NCBI GenBank assembly: GCA_035567895.1
Contig: DATMPC010000006.1
Location: 89,760 to 153,759, forward strand
Reading direction: 5' to 3'
Source: Terriglobales bacterium
GTDB lineage: Bacteria; Acidobacteriota; Terriglobia; Terriglobales; Acidobacteriaceae
Length of the DNA stretch: 64,000 bases
Of the stretch, positions 20,174 to 29,399 are shown one piece after another; position 1 is the stretch's first letter; every line of letters starts with the position of its first letter. The notes under the pieces are model-generated. The model was not told the DNA's origin. It ran no database searches and saw only the letters and a list, made by a program, of their open reading frames with translations. Position numbers and translations under genes: made by a program.

Positions 20174-20381
20174 TTTATTCCGTTTCTCTATTGGCTCTCT
20201 GCTCCATAGTGAATTGTGGAATCAACGTGCGTGCGTTCGAAATTACTGTTCAAGAGCGAAACACGTATATCCCGATTGATAAAGGACAACGGCCTTCAAT
20301 CGGAATTCGGTACCGAAACTTGCTGGAAACGAGATTCCATCCGGCTCTCGTTTGTAAGTTACGCTGAATCCAACGCCTGGG

Positions 20382-21320
20382 CTACTGGCTAGCGTCCCGC
20401 CTGTGGGCGGGACTAGCCGAACGGGCGTTCGAGGCCGCAGCAGTTGAGTGATTTGAAACGGCTGAAGCAGCGCGACCGAATAGAGTTGGCGAGTTCATAC
20501 GGCGACACCAGTCCTCGAAGTCTTTTCTCGGCCCTTTCCAGCGAAGATCGTCCACCGAGTCGAAGACAGGGACATCAAGTCTCAATGTTGCGAGAGTGCG
20601 AAACAGCAACGCGTCATTCCATGCGCCAAACAACGACTCGGATAATGCACGAGCCTTTCGGATCGAAGGATGCCATTCGCGCCAATCCTTGGGGATATCT
20701 TCCAGATGAAAGTATTGAGAAAACGTGAGAGCAGCCGCTTTTGTACCCCATCCCTGCAATCCGGGATACCCGTCGGCACTGTCGCCGACCACGGCTAGAT
20801 AATCGGGAATCGATTGCGGCCTCACGCCGAACTTGGCGACGATCGCGGCTTCATCGCGCACGATCTCGCGCCTGCGGTCGCATTGGACTACTCGCGTTCC
20901 GACGACAGACTGAGCCAGATCCTTGTCGGGAGTACAAATGATTACTTGACTCACTCGCTCGTCCTGCGCTGCGTTAAACGCGGCGGAAGCTAACGCGTCG
21001 TCAGCTTCGTAGTAGACCATCGGCCACACAAGCACGCCCATCGCCTGCAAGGCCACTTCCAGAATGGGAAACTGTGAGAGGAGCTCCGAAGGCACACCTT
21101 CGCTGGTCTTATAGCCGGGATATAGTTCGTTCCGAAATGACTCGACGACGTGATCGGTTGCGACTCCAATGTGAGCCGCGCCTTGTTCAATCATCGACAA
21201 AACAGAAGCGAGCACGCCTCGCGTTGCGCCGATCTCCTGCCTGCTCGCATCCGTTGCCGAAGGCACCGCGAAGAAGTGGCGGAAGAGTTCATAGGTGCCG
21301 TCGATTAAGTGAACGTCCAT
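20382..21320 (-). CDS. 5'-3' exonuclease (Pol I N-terminal/FEN-like)
   Basis: A 312-residue stand-alone 5'-3' exonuclease of the FEN-like family. It starts MDVHLIDGTYELFRHFFA (first metal Asp). It contains YEADDALASAAF and IICTPDKDLAQ, which carry the acidic metal ligands, and VGDSADGYPGLQGWGTKAA, the helix-hairpin-helix region with further Asp residues. It may process Okazaki fragments or repair flaps. The last 15 or so residues (SASPAHRRDASQ) are encoded by a palindromic repeat and are probably not part of the fold. Confidence 0.88.
   Translation of the reverse strand: MDVHLIDGTYELFRHFFAVPSATDASRQEIGATRGVLASVLSMIEQGAAHIGVATDHVVESFRNELYPGYKTSEGVPSELLSQFPILEVALQAMGVLVWPMVYYEADDALASAAFNAAQDERVSQVIICTPDKDLAQSVVGTRVVQCDRRREIVRDEAAIVAKFGVRPQSIPDYLAVVGDSADGYPGLQGWGTKAAALTFSQYFHLEDIPKDWREWHPSIRKARALSESLFGAWNDALLFRTLATLRLDVPVFDSVDDLRWKGPRKDFEDWCRRMNSPTLFGRAASAVSNHSTAAASNARSASPAHRRDASQ
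20388..20417. repeat. GTCCCGCC palindrome inside the exonuclease 3' end
   Basis: An 8-bp perfect stem (GTCCCGCC / GGCGGGAC, 4-base loop) with flanking GCTAG/CTAGC. It overlaps the last codons of the exonuclease gene and could act as a transcript-end hairpin, but lacks a U-tract. Confidence 0.7.
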
Positions 21321-21750
21321 GGACTGATCCAGGTTCTCTAGGCGATGTTACAGGATTTGGTTTTGAGACGGCATTGGACTCCATGCGTTGCTGTTTGGCC
21401 CCCAAACGCAGTAACGCTCGACAAGACGGCTCGAGAAATGTTGTGGAGACAGCGGCTGGCGATACCTTATGGTATCAGAGCACTCGTTTCTTAATCGTGC
21501 CGCTTCTAGCGACACGAGAGATGTGAGCCCGGCAAACGGTGCCGAGCGCGCTCGAGGTGAGACGCGAGCCCTGTAAGGGCGCCACTTGCTTGTTCGAACT
21601 TTTTGCCTAAGAGGGGTGCCGCCCCTAGCGGGGCTCGATTCCACAATTACTGTCCCGGCACATCAGTGCCGGGCTCATTTCCGGTCGTGCCGCGAAACGC
21701 GGCACGAATTTCTGAAAGTTGGTTGAAGTCGAACTCTATGCGGAAGCGGT
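21321..21750. repeat. Noncoding stretch with three consecutive hairpins
   Basis: No convincing gene. The distal part has three GC-rich palindromes in a row: GCCCCTAGCGGGGC (about 21621-21634), CCCGGCACATCAGTGCCGGG (21654-21673) and CGTGCCGCGAAACGCGGCAC (from 21686). Similar broken pieces precede them (21540-21590). This looks like a cluster of REP-type elements between the exonuclease promoter and the 3' end of the kinase-like gene. Confidence 0.6.
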
Positions 21751-22767
21751 CTATGCAGCGGGAGCCAACGAGCGGCTGGCAGCTTGCTGAATGAAGCGCT
21801 TCATGACGGTTGCCCACATTACCTTCTTGCGGACACCGCTCTCCTTCACGCCGCGTCCTTGAGCGAACATCGAAAGTAACGCACGCATTTTAAGCACGCG
21901 CAGAACGGCCTGATCGGCGCCACTTGCGCCGTAGGCTTCGAGGAAGCTTTCCTGCACGGGTCCGGTGATGTTGCGGTTGCAGAACGGGTACTTTTCCAAC
22001 GCCTCTACCGAGGCCAGAAAGGTGGCGGCATCGTTGAACGAGATTCCATGATCCGACATCTTGCCGTAGTCACTAACGCCTACTCCGTTTTCCGTAACGA
22101 CAACGCTGAGCGGTGTGAAGTCTTTCAGCACAGCTGAAGAGGGAATCGCTTTCCTGGTCTTGGCAAGCGAATTTTTCGCTCCAGTGAGAATCATCTGGAT
22201 CGCTTCATTGTCGAGTCCCTCGCCGCGACAGTTCAGGCAGAGATTCTCGAGTTCGGAGAGCAATTGCTGTGCGTCGAATACTTGAGTTGGCCCACCAGTG
22301 AGGTTGTGAAAGTTGCGCAGCCACTCACCGGCTTTGCCGGCAGCTTCGCGCAGCGACGTATTGTCGTCGTAGCCGGGGAGAAGCGCGGCCTTCATCATCA
22401 TGGATTGCAGAGGCACACCCTGGATTTTTTCACTGACCAGTGCGCCTAGCGCACTGAAGTTACCTCGCGGACGCGGAACACCAGGCAGTTGGTTCTCTGA
22501 AAAGGCCGTGTACACTCGCTGAAGATTAGTGTATTCGGCCGTGGCCTGATTCCGAGCGGCCTGCGGAGTCTTCCCGGAACGGTACACTTTCACCGCCATG
22601 CGCTCTCCGCCATTGGCAAAGTCCGCAACCAGATCGTAGATAAAGTGATCGCTCTTGGGTGTATGGCCTACTACTCGGATGTTTCGCAACTCACCGCGAT
22701 TGGGATACAACGTTGTTGCTTGCTGCCGAAGATCGGCAACGATCTGGTCAATTACATTTTCAGCCAT
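21751..22767 (-). CDS. Aminoglycoside phosphotransferase/kinase-like protein, degenerate catalytic loop
   Basis: A 338-residue cytosolic protein with a kinase-like layout. A lysine-bearing beta strand (RMAVKVYRS, about residues 54-62), a hinge near LGALVSEKIQGVPL, and a catalytic-loop region VLKDFTPLSVVVTENG followed by VSDYGKM in place of the DFG/DW Asp. Compared with the APH consensus HGDFxPxN, the His and Asn are replaced (L-K-D-F-T-P-L-S) while both Asp residues remain. It may be a polysaccharide-related phosphotransferase or a pseudokinase. Flanking genes give no pathway. Assignment to the superfamily is moderate; substrate unknown. Confidence 0.55.
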   Translation of the reverse strand: MAENVIDQIVADLRQQATTLYPNRGELRNIRVVGHTPKSDHFIYDLVADFANGGERMAVKVYRSGKTPQAARNQATAEYTNLQRVYTAFSENQLPGVPRPRGNFSALGALVSEKIQGVPLQSMMMKAALLPGYDDNTSLREAAGKAGEWLRNFHNLTGGPTQVFDAQQLLSELENLCLNCRGEGLDNEAIQMILTGAKNSLAKTRKAIPSSAVLKDFTPLSVVVTENGVGVSDYGKMSDHGISFNDAATFLASVEALEKYPFCNRNITGPVQESFLEAYGASGADQAVLRVLKMRALLSMFAQGRGVKESGVRKKVMWATVMKRFIQQAASRSLAPAA

Positions 22768-23099
22768 TCATACTCCCGGCATTCGATTCCTAACGGAATA
22801 AGGGGATGAGGTGCGCGACGGGCTCCCCAATCGTGATGGGTGGACGACACACCAATACTCTGACTTCGAGCAGCAGTTTTGCTTCCCAACTATGCGTTCT
22901 TACTGTCGGATGTAAGTTACTGAAAAAATGATGCCTTCAGCGAGACGCATCTTGGCGCCTTAATCATTTTCAGGCCATGATTGAGCATCGCGATTCTCAC
23001 ATTAGGCAGAGAAAGACACCCAGGCAGCCGAGAAGTTGCAGGAAACAGATTAGAGAGCAGCAAAATTCCTAAGTAGGAATGAATTCTGTCCCTTGCACT
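22768..23099. other. Intergenic, no gene seen
   Basis: Between the kinase-like gene and rsmI. I see no open frame with coding character and no long palindrome. The region should contain the promoter of the minus-strand kinase-like gene near 22780-22850. Confidence 0.5.
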
Positions 23100-23996
23100 C
23101 TATCCCCTGTTCCTTGATCTTTTCATTCTCTGCCACTCTCGATAGGCTTCACTTTTTGAAAGTCCAAACTCGCGAGCCACTTGCTTGAGCGCATCTTTTT
23201 CGTCGAGGTGGTTGGACCTCATGAGCTCCGTGATGCGTTCGACGAGATTTGGGTTTGAACTTGGCGCTTCCTGTTTTCCGGATTTTCCGGCAACGATGAC
23301 TGTGAGTTCTCCTTTAGTTGTGTCCCGTCGGGCAAGCTCGGCGGAGAGTTCGGAAACGCTGCCGCGCAAGAACTCTTCATGAACCTTGGTGAGTTCGCGC
23401 GCTATAACCACGCGCCGGTCGGAGCCGAATGCGTTGTCCAGATCGTGAATCATTTCGACGATGCGATGCGGCGCCTCGTAGAAAACGAGCGTTTCAGTCA
23501 GATCCGCGAGACCCTCGAGCACACTGCGACGCTCTCCTGAGCGCGCCGGTAGAAATCCGACGAAGCGAAATCGTTCGGTGGGCAATCCGCTGGCGACAAG
23601 TGCAGCTATAAGCGCCGACGGGCCCGGAATTGCCACAACGTTGAGTCCGCGCTCGACCACCGCGCGAATCACCCGCTCTCCCGGATCGGAGATCCCGGGC
23701 ATCCCAGCGTCGGAAACCAGCGCAATGCGCTCTCCCGCGGCTATTCGCTCCACTAGTTCCTTCGCGCGCGCGGCTTCGTTGTGCTGGTGATAGCTCTGCG
23801 TGGGAGTCTTGATTTCAAAATGGTTCAGCAGCTTTTGTGTATGGCGCGTATCTTCGCAGGCGATCAGGTCCACCTGTCGGAGGATTCGCAATGCCCGAAG
23901 CGTAATGTCTTCGAGATTGCCGATTGGCGTTGCGACAACGTAAAGTCCCGGAGCCAAGGACGGTTCCGAATGTTCATCATCACGCGCAGTAACCAA
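23100..23996 (-). CDS. rsmI: 16S rRNA (cytidine-1402-2'-O)-methyltransferase
   Basis: A SAM-dependent methyltransferase of about 298 residues that methylates the ribose of C1402 in 16S rRNA. Family signatures are GLYVVATPIGNLEDITLRAL, ACEDTRHTQKLL, ALVSDAGMPGISDPG and VVAIPGPSALIAALVASGLP; the C-terminal helical tail (KDALKQVAREFGLSKSEAYR) is also usual. The start is uncertain: no ATG lies close to the homology, so a TTG at 23996 or 23957 is likely. The upstream open frame to 24410 is an antisense-of-frame shadow of the permease gene. Confidence 0.93.
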   Translation of the reverse strand: MVTARDDEHSEPSLAPGLYVVATPIGNLEDITLRALRILRQVDLIACEDTRHTQKLLNHFEIKTPTQSYHQHNEAARAKELVERIAAGERIALVSDAGMPGISDPGERVIRAVVERGLNVVAIPGPSALIAALVASGLPTERFRFVGFLPARSGERRSVLEGLADLTETLVFYEAPHRIVEMIHDLDNAFGSDRRVVIARELTKVHEEFLRGSVSELSAELARRDTTKGELTVIVAGKSGKQEAPSSNPNLVERITELMRSNHLDEKDALKQVAREFGLSKSEAYREWQRMKRSRNRG

Positions 23997-24043
23997 GGCG
24001 AAGGGCAGTGTAACAGCTCTCCGGTCTGCTGCAGCAGGTCGGC

Positions 24044-26710
24044 CTACTCTGCTCGCAAGGTGATTGCAGGATCCACTTGCGCTGCCCGCCGGGCTGGAAC
24101 ACCGGATGCGAGCAGTGCCACGCTGCCGAGCAACGCGATGACCGCTGCGTACGTGATTGGGTCGAGGCGCGACACCCCGAAGAGCATGGCGGCGACGACC
24201 TGACTCGCGGCCGCTGCGCCAATCAGACCGATGGCTATGCCTATCCCGGTGAGCGTCATACCCTGACGCACCACCAACGCAACGATGCTGCTGCGCGATG
24301 CGCCCAGCGCGCAACGAACTCCGATCTCTCGCGTGCGCTCCGTTACGCTGCCCGAGAGGACACCATAGATTCCGGTCGCTGCGAGGATGAGGCCTGCCAA
24401 AGCGAAACATTCAAAGAGCATCAACGCGAAGCGGCGCTCTGCTTCGCTGGCCGCGACCAGGCTCGGCATGCTCGCAATGCGTGTGATCGGCACATCTTTG
24501 TCAATCGACCAGATTGCGCTTCGTACCGCAGGCGCGAGGTCGCCTTCGCTACCACTAGTCCGCACGATTACCGACTGCACGTTACCGGTCCAAGCCCAGT
24601 TCGTGGTATAGAACGCATCTGTTTCAGCGACCCCCAGCGATAATTGCCTCACATCGCCCACTACTCCAACGATTATTCTCCAAGGCGCGTTAGGACGCGC
24701 TATATCGGGACCCATCCGCACACGTTGTCCAATTGGATCGAGGCCGTGGAACCTGCGTTTTGCGAGCGACTCGCTGATGAGAACAGCCACAGGTTCCTGC
24801 GCACGGTCGCGTTCTGTGAGAAACCGTCCGCGACGGAGAGGAATGTGCATGGTTTGGAAATAGTCAGGACTCACCCCGTACCGGAAAACGGGTTCCGGTC
24901 CGTGGGGCAGCGCTTCGTATTCAATGCCATACACTTCGTAATCACCACTCAGCGGCACCTGGTTTACAAATGCTGCTGATTCCACTCCGGGAACATGGCG
25001 CACGGCCTCGAGCGCTTGCTCGAAGAACCGAGCGCGAGCATCGTCACGAACGTACCGTTGTCCTGACTCCTGCACTTCCATGGTAAGCAGGTGTGTTGAA
25101 TCGAAGCCAGGATCGATCGAGAACAGGTGCTCGAGGCTACGCAAAAGCAGGCCGGCGCTGCAAAGGAGAACCAAAGCAAGCGCAACCTCCGTGACTACTA
25201 GCAAGCGTCGCACGAGTTGGTTGCCGCCAGCGGTTTGACGCGCGCTCTGCTTCAGGCTTGTTTGCGGATCGCTGCGCGCCGATTGAAGCGCAGGAATCAG
25301 TCCTACCATGACTCCGACGCAAGTTGTCATGAGGAAAGCGAAAATGAGTACCGCCGTATCAACGCGAATCGCATCAACCCTGGGCAGTGCTGGTGGACTC
25401 AAAGCTACCAGCGCGCGTACTCCCATTTCCGCTACTGCTATGCCTACCAACCCACCGAGTGCCGCCAGCAGGAGACTCTCGGTAATCAGTTGGCGCAGCA
25501 GGCGTGATTGTCGCGCACCGAGGGCAGCACGCATCGCGAACTCTCCGCGTCGCTGGGCAGCGCGGGCAAGCAAAAGATTGGTTACATTCACGCAGGCAAT
25601 CAGCAGCACGACCACTACAGCTCCTAGAATCGCCAACAACGTAGTCTTCACGCCAGCGATGAGATTGTCGTGTAAAGACGTTAGGATCACTCCCTGAGGA
25701 ACTCCTCCGGCACCCTCAAAGCCCTTGGCGTGTGCTCTGGCGAACGGCGGCAGAAATGTGTCTAGCTCACTGGCACCCTGCTCCTTGTTCATGCCCGGCT
25801 TCAGCCGCGCCACCATCTGCAGATGGTGTCCCCATTCTTTGCCGTCATCCGGAAGCGAAGAGTCATACTGGAGCGGAGCCCACAGTTCCGCATTGGGAGA
25901 AAGTACGTTTTCGAAACCGGCAGACATCACGCCAATGACGGTGTAGCGGCTGGTCGCGTCGAAGTCGCGGCTGGTCTCCAGTGTGATCGCGCGCCCTATG
26001 ATGTTCGGGTCCGCAGCAAAGCGACGACGCCAGAGACGATCGCTCAGGATCAGGAGATTCGGGCCGTGAAGCTGATCGTCGGAAGACTGGAAATCACGAC
26101 CGAGAACTGGAACGACGCCAAGCGTCCGAAAGTAATCCGGGCTCACCCGCTGCCCCCAGAAAAACTCCGGCTCACCAATTCCCAACATCGCTGGGCGCCA
26201 CACCTTCATAACCGCCATCGCATCGAAGGAGTGGTTCTGTGAGAGCGCCTCGAACGTACCGAAGCTGGGCAGGCGCGAGCCGCCACCCATCCGTTCAAAC
26301 ATCATCATGATTCGGTCGGGACGGGGGTAGGGGAGCGACAGGAAAAGGATAGGATTGATCGCGCTGAAGATCGCAGTTGTGGCGCCAATGCCAAGGCCGA
26401 GGATCGCGATGGCGGTGGCAGCGAAACCAGGGTTGTTGCGCAGTTGACGGACTGCATAGCGCAGATCGGAGAGCAGCGTTCCCACAACGTTCTCCCACCC
26501 GTAGGAGCGCACCTGCTCGCGAACAACCAGTGTGTTCCCGATCTCCCGGCGCGCTGCGAGGGGCGCTTCTTCAGGACTGAGGCCACCGGCCTCGAGCGCG
26601 GCCGTCGTCTGCTCGAGATAGTCTTTGAGTTCCTCCGCGAGGTCGTGGTCGGCCGCCCCGCGATTTGTGAGGACGCGAATGCCGTGTGTGAGCTGGCGCC
26701 AGAGGGACAT
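24044..26710 (-). CDS. MacB/FtsX-like ABC transporter permease
   Basis: An intact 888-residue permease. An N-terminal prefix domain (about residues 20-75, HDLAEELKDYLEQTTAALEA) precedes the first membrane helix (PGFAATAIAILGLGIGATTA, about 95-115). A MacB-type periplasmic core, three membrane helices near 380-470, a second periplasmic core and a final FtsX domain follow. No ATPase is encoded next to it. Proteins of this kind in Acidobacteria occur in many copies with PadR regulators and are thought to act as efflux or mechanotransmission systems; the substrate is unknown. The PadR gene lies 4 bases upstream, so the two are one operon. Confidence 0.92.
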   Translation of the reverse strand: MSLWRQLTHGIRVLTNRGAADHDLAEELKDYLEQTTAALEAGGLSPEEAPLAARREIGNTLVVREQVRSYGWENVVGTLLSDLRYAVRQLRNNPGFAATAIAILGLGIGATTAIFSAINPILFLSLPYPRPDRIMMMFERMGGGSRLPSFGTFEALSQNHSFDAMAVMKVWRPAMLGIGEPEFFWGQRVSPDYFRTLGVVPVLGRDFQSSDDQLHGPNLLILSDRLWRRRFAADPNIIGRAITLETSRDFDATSRYTVIGVMSAGFENVLSPNAELWAPLQYDSSLPDDGKEWGHHLQMVARLKPGMNKEQGASELDTFLPPFARAHAKGFEGAGGVPQGVILTSLHDNLIAGVKTTLLAILGAVVVVLLIACVNVTNLLLARAAQRRGEFAMRAALGARQSRLLRQLITESLLLAALGGLVGIAVAEMGVRALVALSPPALPRVDAIRVDTAVLIFAFLMTTCVGVMVGLIPALQSARSDPQTSLKQSARQTAGGNQLVRRLLVVTEVALALVLLCSAGLLLRSLEHLFSIDPGFDSTHLLTMEVQESGQRYVRDDARARFFEQALEAVRHVPGVESAAFVNQVPLSGDYEVYGIEYEALPHGPEPVFRYGVSPDYFQTMHIPLRRGRFLTERDRAQEPVAVLISESLAKRRFHGLDPIGQRVRMGPDIARPNAPWRIIVGVVGDVRQLSLGVAETDAFYTTNWAWTGNVQSVIVRTSGSEGDLAPAVRSAIWSIDKDVPITRIASMPSLVAASEAERRFALMLFECFALAGLILAATGIYGVLSGSVTERTREIGVRCALGASRSSIVALVVRQGMTLTGIGIAIGLIGAAAASQVVAAMLFGVSRLDPITYAAVIALLGSVALLASGVPARRAAQVDPAITLRAE

Positions 26711-26714
26711 CCGA

Positions 26715-27050
26715 TTAACCTTCGGCTTTCAGTAGTCGCGCGATGGCAGAGGCGCGGCGCGTCCAGTCTGCGGTCTCGACTTCGAGCTGCTTTTTTCCTG
26801 CGCGAGTAAGCGAATAGAACTTTGCGCGGCGCGAGTTCTCGGTCTGGCGCCACTCGGAGTCAAGCCATCCGGCACGCTCCAGACGCTGCAATGCGGTCAG
26901 CAACGATCCCGGGTTCACCTTGAAGACTTCCCGCGAAATCTGCTCGACTCGCCGCGCGATGCCGAAGCCATGCATCGGCTCCAGGCTGAGCGTCTTGAGA
27001 ATTAGCATGTCGAGCGTTCCCTGGATTACGTCGGTGTTGGTCTCGTCCAT
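26715..27050 (-). CDS. PadR family transcriptional regulator
   Basis: A 111-residue winged-helix regulator (IQGTLDMLILKTLSLEPMHGFGI ... SLLTALQRLERAGWL ... RRAKFYSLTRAGKKQLE). It is a paralogue of the PadR at 11.1 kb and likewise lies just upstream of an FtsX-like permease, with only 4 bases between the genes. The start at 27050 (MDETNTDVIQ) fits the family length. Probably represses its own operon. Confidence 0.92.
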   Translation of the reverse strand: MDETNTDVIQGTLDMLILKTLSLEPMHGFGIARRVEQISREVFKVNPGSLLTALQRLERAGWLDSEWRQTENSRRAKFYSLTRAGKKQLEVETADWTRRASAIARLLKAEG

Positions 27051-27182
27051 TGCTCGAGACGATAATCGCTCATCATCTTGATTGTCAAGATGTGACAAAC
27101 AAGGTGTGGATCGGCCGCGGCAGGAAAGTTGCGTGTCTAATAACTCGAGCTAAGCCCGACCGGAGCCACCAGATTTACTTGA

Positions 27183-27950
27183 TTAGACTAAGGCCAACAC
27201 AGCCTTCTCTACCTTGGGCCAGATGGTGGATTCAGGATCTACGATCTCGAAGTGTCCTGCTTTGGGAATTTCCAGCAGACTGGCGTTCTCGTGCCTGTGG
27301 AGCTTCTGCTTTGCATAGTCACGGCTCATCTGGACTGGTACGGTGTCGTCTTCAGCTCCGTGAACTATTAGCTGCTTGCAATGTATGTCCAGCTCGGCAG
27401 GTGAGGCTTCGTGGTAGTGCTCGGGCACACGCTGAGGATCGCCGCCCAGGAACTCTGAGACGGCGTCGTTACTCAGATGCAGCTCCCAGGCCCGGCGCAG
27501 GTTAATCACGCCAGCGAGCGATACCACGCCGCGCATGGAATTGTGATGGGCCGCGAGGGCAAGCGCGAGTTGTCCACCGGCAGAGTGTCCCAGGACGAGA
27601 ATTCGCTTCGTGTCGATCGGATACTTCCCGGCAAGCTGGCGCAGGAATTGATAGCCGGCGGTAACGTCCTCAAAGCTGCCAGGCCAGCCTCCGCCGGAAT
27701 TGCCTACGCGCCGGTATTCGAGGTTCCACGTAGCGAAACCGGCCTTGGTGACCGCAGCGCAGAGAAAGCTGGTGTGCTTCAAATCGTAGCGCGCACGCCA
27801 AAAACCGCCGTGAATGAACATTGCGGCAGGGAATGGTCCGGGCCCTTTAGGTAAACGCAGATCGCCAAACTGGAATTCGTCGTCGCCGTAGCGTAGCCGC
27901 GCGTCAGCCGACGGAGGAGTATCGGTGAGGATGTGCTCGCTGCTTTGCAT
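27183..27950 (-). CDS. Alpha/beta hydrolase (esterase/lipase, BD-FAE-like)
   Basis: A 255-residue hydrolase. The oxyanion-hole motif is HGGFW (about residues 46-50), the nucleophile elbow is GHSAGG (Ser near residue 121), the acid is probably in VHGAEDDTVPVQMS, and the catalytic His in AGHFEIVDPES. There is no signal peptide, so it is probably cytosolic. The order of motifs resembles the HSL/BD-FAE group acting on short acyl esters or formylkynurenine-like amides. It stands alone. Confidence 0.88.
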   Translation of the reverse strand: MQSSEHILTDTPPSADARLRYGDDEFQFGDLRLPKGPGPFPAAMFIHGGFWRARYDLKHTSFLCAAVTKAGFATWNLEYRRVGNSGGGWPGSFEDVTAGYQFLRQLAGKYPIDTKRILVLGHSAGGQLALALAAHHNSMRGVVSLAGVINLRRAWELHLSNDAVSEFLGGDPQRVPEHYHEASPAELDIHCKQLIVHGAEDDTVPVQMSRDYAKQKLHRHENASLLEIPKAGHFEIVDPESTIWPKVEKAVLALV

Positions 27951-28048
27951 GGCGCGCTGACGAGCATATCAGTCATCACCCTCAGTGCTCATCATCGTGA
28001 AACTGAGACTGCTACGGGGGCTCGTTCGAGAGGATACTTTTTCGACGC

Positions 28049-28354
28049 CTATCCTGTCTTTTTGCCGGAGTGCGTCTTAGTGGACTGGTCGTGGAGGAAC
28101 TCCTTCAGTGCTTGAGGAATACGTTGGGCAGGAAGCTTGCCGGCGCTGGCTGCTGCCTCCAAATACCCCCAGGTGAGACCGCGCATGCGATCAAGGGTGG
28201 CCTTGAATTCGATTAACCTGGAAAATGCCGCCTTTGGATTGGGGCCAAGCAGGTCGCTGAGACTCTCCTTGCGGAAGTCGCCACGCGACATCAATGCTTC
28301 TAACGCCGCCAGCTTCGGCGCGAGGGTTTCCATGCTCTCCAGGATTTCCTTCAT
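28049..28354 (-). CDS. Hypothetical helical protein
   Basis: A 101-residue, mostly alpha-helical, charged protein (MKEILESMETLAPKLAALEA...) with a Lys-rich tail. A purine-rich stretch (AGAGAGA) precedes the ATG at a usable distance. No family recognised. It is the only plausible gene between the hydrolase and the outer-membrane protein. Confidence 0.55.
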   Translation of the reverse strand: MKEILESMETLAPKLAALEALMSRGDFRKESLSDLLGPNPKAAFSRLIEFKATLDRMRGLTWGYLEAAASAGKLPAQRIPQALKEFLHDQSTKTHSGKKTG

Positions 28355-28504
28355 GACAAATCTCTCTGCAAGGGAATATTACTCGTATAGGTACGAGATT
28401 CGACTGAAAACGGATTGTCTCTATTTGAGATGGATATGGGAAGATTACTAGCGAGACGGCGCTTCAGTTACAAGACTCTTCTTCCGGAAGCCCGACATCC
28501 CTCA

Positions 28505-29338
28505 TCAGAAGTCGTGGGAGAATCCTAGCTGAATCCCAGCTCGCGGAGCTGCCGCGAAGGCGCCAAGAACTATCCCGAAATCGAACGTATAGCCTTTGTG
28601 GAACTCGTAGTTGCCGCCCATTAACCCTTGGAGTTGGCCGCGGGCGAACTGAAATTGCGGGGAAAACGCCTCATAGAGATCGGCTCCGAGATCGAGCTTT
28701 GGCGTGACCTGTCTAACGATCGAAACCCCTCCCGTGTACACCTGGCCTCGCGTATTCGCCACTCCGATGGCTCCAGTGGTTTGATTACCGGCGAAGACTA
28801 TCCCGCTGTTTAGGTGCATCGTAGTCTTGTCGGTGAGCTTCTTCTGGGCGATGAAGGTAGCGACGTAGTCGTCCAGTCCCGAACCCAAGTCCTCTTTTGC
28901 TCTGCCAGTCGGGACCTCGAAGTTGAAACCGGCTGTGAATGAGAAGGCGCGCGAGTCCCCAGGCGGCTTGCGGAAATTCCATTTGAATGCAAAGTCGGTA
29001 TCACCGATTCCTAACGAGGTTGGCGGTGTGTTGCCGCTCTCACGGCTTATAGCGAGCAGAGGGGCGTCGACCCCGATCTCAATGTTTTGCGGCAGGCCAA
29101 CCGCAACCTTACAAACTAATGTGTTCTGCCGTAGGTTGGGAAAGACGTCAGGTGGGAGGCGATCATACTCATTGCTGCACTCGAGGTGGACCCTTCCTTT
29201 TTGAGTTACATCGGCATCATCGGTATAGAAGGGCTGCTGGCTAAGCGCGCGCGGTCCGCCGACGAGAACCACGGCCCCTATCCAAACGGCAACCGCGAAA
29301 GGTTTTGTCACCCGGCGCAATCCCGAATACTCTAACAA
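28505..29338 (-). CDS. Outer-membrane beta-barrel transporter-like protein (Phenol_MetA_deg-like)
   Basis: A 277-residue exported protein: a signal peptide (about residues 12-34, ending ALSQ) then PFYTDDADVTQKGRVHLE. A string of alternating amphipathic strands ends in the aromatic C-terminal Phe (LGFSHDF), as expected for an outer-membrane barrel. The order ETGxD-like start / GIGDTDFAFKWNF / FNFEVPTG matches the family often called the MetA-pathway phenol degradation or transporter family. It is divergent from the DedA-rhodanese gene (61 bases apart), so the two may share control. A related barrel lies next to the HMA gene at 62.7 kb. Confidence 0.75.
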   Translation of the reverse strand: MLEYSGLRRVTKPFAVAVWIGAVVLVGGPRALSQQPFYTDDADVTQKGRVHLECSNEYDRLPPDVFPNLRQNTLVCKVAVGLPQNIEIGVDAPLLAISRESGNTPPTSLGIGDTDFAFKWNFRKPPGDSRAFSFTAGFNFEVPTGRAKEDLGSGLDDYVATFIAQKKLTDKTTMHLNSGIVFAGNQTTGAIGVANTRGQVYTGGVSIVRQVTPKLDLGADLYEAFSPQFQFARGQLQGLMGGNYEFHKGYTFDFGIVLGAFAAAPRAGIQLGFSHDF

Positions 29339-29399
29339 CAGAATGCGAAAGCGCTATTAACGTAGGGGGAAACCCCGCTTCGCGTTTCAACCAAACCGA

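Noticed and set aside
23997..24410. N-terminal extension of RsmI
   Set aside because: The extra sequence is a shadow of the permease gene in another frame and has no methyltransferase homology.
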